Shown here: one piece after another, positions 54,601 through 60,200 of the stretch | How the letters are laid out: each line of letters opens with the position of its first letter | Numbering within the stretch: the first letter of the stretch is position 1 | From: Echinostoma caproni | Lineage: Eukaryota; Platyhelminthes; Trematoda; Plagiorchiida; Echinostomatidae | DNA: 64,000 bases | Assembly: GCA_900618425.1 (NCBI GenBank) | Contig: UZAN01039776.1 | Coordinates: 6,274 to 70,273, forward strand | Reading direction: 5' to 3' | Made by a program: the position numbers and the translations under genes | Notes under the pieces: model-generated | Databases searched by the model: none | The model's input: only the letters and a program-made list of their open reading frames with translations | What the model was told of the DNA's origin: nothing

Positions 54601-57183
54601 AGAATAATTCTCAATTTAATCCCCGACAACTTACTCCCAAATATTTCTGGAATGTGTGATACAGACTGTTGGTTTGAGCACACAAAAGATCGTTGATTTC
54701 GTGTGCTCATACATCAAAAGAAGAAAATTTGCTTTGCAAATCTACTCCCTGATACATGTATCTCCCTGGTTAAAGGTGCATCCATAGAAAAGGTAAAGCT
54801 ACATCAAACAGAAAGATTCTCCAGACATCGGGTCTCTGCGAAGAAATGCAATCTGTCTCAAACTGATTCCAGGACAAAATTTTGCGAGAATATGAGCACA
54901 ATTAACGAGATAGGGTGAATTAAGTTTGTTTATCTCGGCAGATAGCAGCTGTTCGGCACTGGCTGGCTGGTTCCATATGCCACTGTGTTTATCCACGGAG
55001 TTGAGTACAAACCACCCTTAGTCTACGCGCATCCAACAAGGATTTATTTTATATCCGAGGCAATGGGAATTCCGATTCTGTTGTGATCTTTACCTCGGTC
55101 ATGAACAATATAATTAAGAGTTCGAACAACATTAATTGCCGGCGGAATCCTGGTTTCTATGAGATCCGTAGGTCTAAGACAACGGAAATCGACAGGCATA
55201 CACACACGAACATATCGAAAAGAACGGTCTACTAGTTGCGAGTTGAGCAGATTACCTTCGCAAGGGTATCAAAGCGGCAATCACAGCATGAGAGAATTCC
55301 GGTCGGACGGATAACGTCTGTCGTATAAGATCGGCCGCTTGGGTAAGATTATTGGACGATCGGGTCTGACTGGACGAACTGGACAAACCTCGACGTCGAT
55401 CGATAATCACTAAATCAATCGGCTGAAAACGGATCAATCAGGTAGGACAATACACGAATGGAATCAGTTGGGTTTCGGAGATATGGTTATATTTGTGTGC
55501 TACAATGATACACAGAATGACAAATCAAATAAACTAATTCACCATATTCGGGTGTGTTCAGCTAGCATCTTTTTTACTGAAGTGATAAATAGTCATCTTG
55601 TGCATAGTGATTGTGTGCTACTGTGTTTTAGGGTCCATGGTGATACATGACCACTACAGCTAGGTTGCACAGAGTAGTTAATCTGTCATGAACAAAGTCA
55701 CAAATAACCTCCGTCGGTCGCTAGCGTAATGCATAATACGGTATCAGTGTATGAAAAACAAAAAATGAAACACTTTCCATTTTGTGACATTGGTAAATGG
55801 GCAATTGTTTCTGTCGATCAGCTGAATTGTCAGACTGCACATCACGTGACAATCGAAGCGATTGCCGGTTTGATTCGGTCACGTGCCTCATTCGGACAGC
55901 GCTTGAACAAAACAAGTAGGGCTTTTTGATGAAAATCACGTCTGTACCTCCGGAATTAATTCTTTGAACAAACTCCTTTTAAGGAACTCACAAGTGAATC
56001 TTAACGTTAATTGAAGTCTGGTTTGATAGGTTAGGTCTAATTTGTTTAAGCAAAATCCTTCCATTGGCTGATTTCTGATGACTATGCATCACGTAGTGTC
56101 TGAATGGGTACAGCAAACTTCCATGGTGCTTTGAAGTCTATTACGCGATGAAGCAAATTAACTGGTCCGGGCACTCTTCAAGTAAGAGTTGACAGCACCG
56201 TATCCCTTTACTGTTGGAGGACAATCGACGTATTGGTTATGCCGAATGGCGGTTAAAAATACCGGAAAGCTGTATTCTGCTTGCCAGCTGGATATGTTTC
56301 ACATTGACCGTTAATAAAGTTGAGATTCAGTTGGTATGATAAACTGTTTGGTATCCTCCTTCTGTATTTCATCAGTACTTATCAGGGTGTAAACCGCTCT
56401 GATTTCCCATTAGGAGTGCTGGGCCGCTTCGAAACGGTCACGGCAATGGAAGCCCTCCGGTCAAAAAATCACGCCATAACTTCTGGACCAGCTTTCAAAA
56501 ATATTCACGGCACTGCACGGGTATGCGTCTAAGCAGTTAAGGCACAGATGGCGCTTTACGGATACATGTAAACAACAAGAATCAAGAACGGTGAAAATAT
56601 TTGTATGATTCTATGACAGTTTTTTAAATCATCCAGATACTGCGCATTTTACAATCTGGCATTTTAGCAAGTTCTGTTGATGCTACTCAACACCACCTCC
56701 TTGAGAGACGTTTTTACAAGAAACTGTTCAGTACAACATTCATTGAACTCCTGTCGGAAAATAGTTTTTGGTATTTGAAGCCTACATTGTATTAACAATT
56801 TCACGCATGCAGAGATAAACGACCCCCGGAACGAGGCAATAATAAACACTGATTGCTGAACTAATATAAAGAGGAATGCCGAAAAGTAGATGCCTAGTGG
56901 TTGCATCATTTATCAGTCGATCTCGCTAAAGTAATCCGCCAATCCAAGTCCCAATGCGTTTAATCTACAATGTCTGCAGTACTCATTTTATTTTTTTCCA
57001 ATAGAACCATTGAGCGATTGACGTCTAAACACAACCCTGACGATTCGGTTGTGAGTGTCAAGCATCAATGTGCAGTGGAGATTAACACAACACCAAAATT
57101 CCTTCGGCGTCTAGCACATAGTAGAATTGACTGCAATATTCAGTGAGGCAGACATATGGACAGGAAACGAGACATACATACAT

Positions 57184-57216
<33 letters not shown>

Positions 57217-60200
57217 ATTCTATACTCACTCGATCCAGTTGAACTTGTTCCAACCATGAGTTAGCTTTCTGACCAGCCTGGTTCTTATCCACGGCCGTTA
57301 ATGCAGCATAGTTGAGCAACATTAGCGAGCAGTGATAGTTCAGCTTTGCTGTTGCATCGATGAGAAACTTTGTTTGTTTGTCTGCCTTTGGGAAAACCAG
57401 AAGAACCTGAAAAGAGGGAAATGAAAAGTTGATCAGAGGGGGATAGAGATGGATAAATGTGACCAAATTACCTAATTGAAGAGCTGTGTGATGCATATTT
57501 TTCAAATTGTGCAATCTACTCATTAGCCACCACTGACGGATTCTAAATTTTATCCGTTGAAATCACATCCATATGAAAGATTCAAATGTGACTTGCTCTG
57601 CCAATCATTGCAAACTCTTACATTTGGGAACCATGGATATTTGGCAATTTCCATTCTTCCCTAGAAACTTTTCTTCTATTACGGTTTGGACGCTATGATG
57701 ATGTTATTCTAGCACCTACTACTGTGCAACGAACAGCACTAAACCGAATCCCCACGATCATTCTTCACTTAAGACAATCGGCAAAAAGAGCTCATGGGCA
57801 TACAGTAGCAAAGCGCATTAAGTCCACTGGGATTGGCTTGATGTTAGGAAAAATGAAAGTCAGTCACTAAAGTTGAAGTGTGGGTGGGAGCAATGGAAAG
57901 GTTGAGACCTCGAGCCATATGGGTTACGACACGCCAGTAATGCCAACTTGCATTGGTGAACCATACCAAGAACATATATCATAGTGGCAAATGGAAAAAG
58001 GAATAATCCACAGAGGTATAGAATTGAGAAACTGAATTTAAATGATAAAAAGAACAAATATGGTTAAAACCCAGTCCAGTCATTGGGGTTACAATAGGGT
58101 TCAATTGGGTCTCGGAAAAGTATGAAATTTTGATTAGCAATAAATATACGACTTGAACGTGAATAAGTCCAGGGTTTGTGGGGCTGCAGAAAAATGAGCT
58201 TCAACATGATCAGCTTGTAGAACTAAGCAAAACTCCTTTTACCAATCTTTCCTTCTCAGCAAAAAACGGTAATAGTAACAATAGACAGCACGTTTATTGT
58301 GGGCTTAAGGTTGCACATGATCAACCTTGGTGTATTTTTCTAAACATTGAAATTAATATCAAAAGTTATGGGATTGGAGGCTTAATTATACTTATGTATC
58401 CTTACNTCTAGTTGCCTATATAAACCCACAAGTGTTTCACAGGGACCCGTTGCTTCAGTTTCGATCAGACCTGTATAAGACTTACAGTAAATGTCGTGAA
58501 TTTGTCAGGACTATTAACTGCGTCATTTATCCAGTGATTGGAAAATCCTCGTCTAGGAGCTCAACCGTAAATGCAGTGTTTTTATGCAATCCCATGGTCA
58601 TGATGCTCCACTGTTCCGTTGTAAGGACTATCAACTAGCATCCCATTACTATAAACACAAAACCGAGGGTGGACATGGCAGTCTAGCAACTAGAATCGGA
58701 ACGGGATGACTGAAAAAAATTCGTTTCGCTGCAGTGATCGAGCTAATAAGTTGGTAAAACATATCAGAATCACCACTATGCATTGATGTCTCTTCGTATG
58801 CATTTAGTTAAAGCGATAAAAGCCAAAGTTGGTTCCTTTTCTACCCCATCTAAACTGCATACAATTTTTACAAAATTGTATGCTTTAATGATGATTATCA
58901 CAGGAATTCCAATAATGGAGGTATTCCAGGCAAAACCACCAGCATGCCATCGCCGAATTCTTGTGAGTTTTATTCTAACGCCGTCTCATGTGTATTGCAT
59001 TATGCAGAAAACGCCGAACTGAAATCGAAGAAGTGGCATGCAGTGTGACCATGATAACTGAGAATAGAAAATGTGTTACATTGCCAGTAATAGCACTGAT
59101 ATAGACTGACTGGTTCAATGCACTGAATGGTCAAACAGAAATCTCCAGCAACGATTGAGTCGCTATTATTATTTATGTGTTGATTTCGGTCTTATAAGAT
59201 GTGATCTATGGGCGCTTGCTTTACTTCATTTCTGGGGAAACAGTAACTTGATTTTAATTTCTGCATCTTTTTGAGACAAGATTATTCGAACCATTTTACG
59301 ATTACTGTAGGCACAGTGGTTTATATACAGAAAATTTCTGCATCTGGGTTAACCACGCCACCATTGTTTTGATTGTGAATGAATAAATACAAATTAATAA
59401 ATATAAATTAATATTTAATACCAATTCCGCAGAACGAGGGAGCTCATAATCCCGGGACAAATCCAAAAGCTTGGATTTTAGCACATCGCCACGAGATTTA
59501 GGGAACAACTCTTGCGGATGATTTCGCGTTATAGTTATCTCGCATGATCTTTGGCACTGAATATGCCAGTATATGCAGTCAAATATTAGAGCCTCGTCGC
59601 CGATTCAGTTGTCGAAGCATCGGTGGTCAGGTGGTTCAACTAATTGACGTTGGCATGTTTCAGACACTGAGGTCCGAGATTTTAACTCTGTCACCTCACC
59701 TCAACTTGAATGGTAGACAGATTTGCTGTCATCTAGCTTACCAACACACCGATCCCAATGAGATGATGGATGATTCACCACACCAGGCCCCAACATTTTT
59801 AGCTTTTTTACTTCCTTTTATTGAATACACAATGATACAATTTTCAGGAAAGGGGAAGCGGCCAATCATAGGGTTCCCATGGGAAAAGTCAGGCGGTGGT
59901 GACAGGGTTCGAATACACGTTTCCCGATGTGGTAATTACTATCGGGCCACCAACGCCAATGTTTCAAAATCAGGTGGTGCTCAAGGTGAGTACTTTTGGC
60001 ACCAAAAAAAGTGTGATGGGAAAGAAGTAGACGCAGAGAGACAGTTTTCAGCCGGATTTCATAATTTTATATACTTGATCTCCGAATTTGAAAGATAACT
60101 ATATCTTTAGAATGAAGAGCATTATGATAAAGTGAAATCCTGTAATCTATTTCGTAATTTATTAAACATAACATGTTATCAACAGTTGTCTTAATGATAC

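Larger units (their letters stand above)
49723..55255 (-). other. intron between PDE8 exons 4 and 5
   Basis: About 5.5 kb including the gap at 53,073-53,538. It contains a minus-strand CR1-like remnant (52.45-53.82 kb). The rest (49.8-52.4 and 53.9-55.2 kb) shows short unassigned open frames only. Confidence 0.55.

Noticed and set aside
59544..60098. 184-codon plus-strand open frame, the longest N-free frame on that strand
   Set aside because: It runs through a SINE head and a SINE family D copy in antisense and has no domain or splice context. Length alone is not evidence here.
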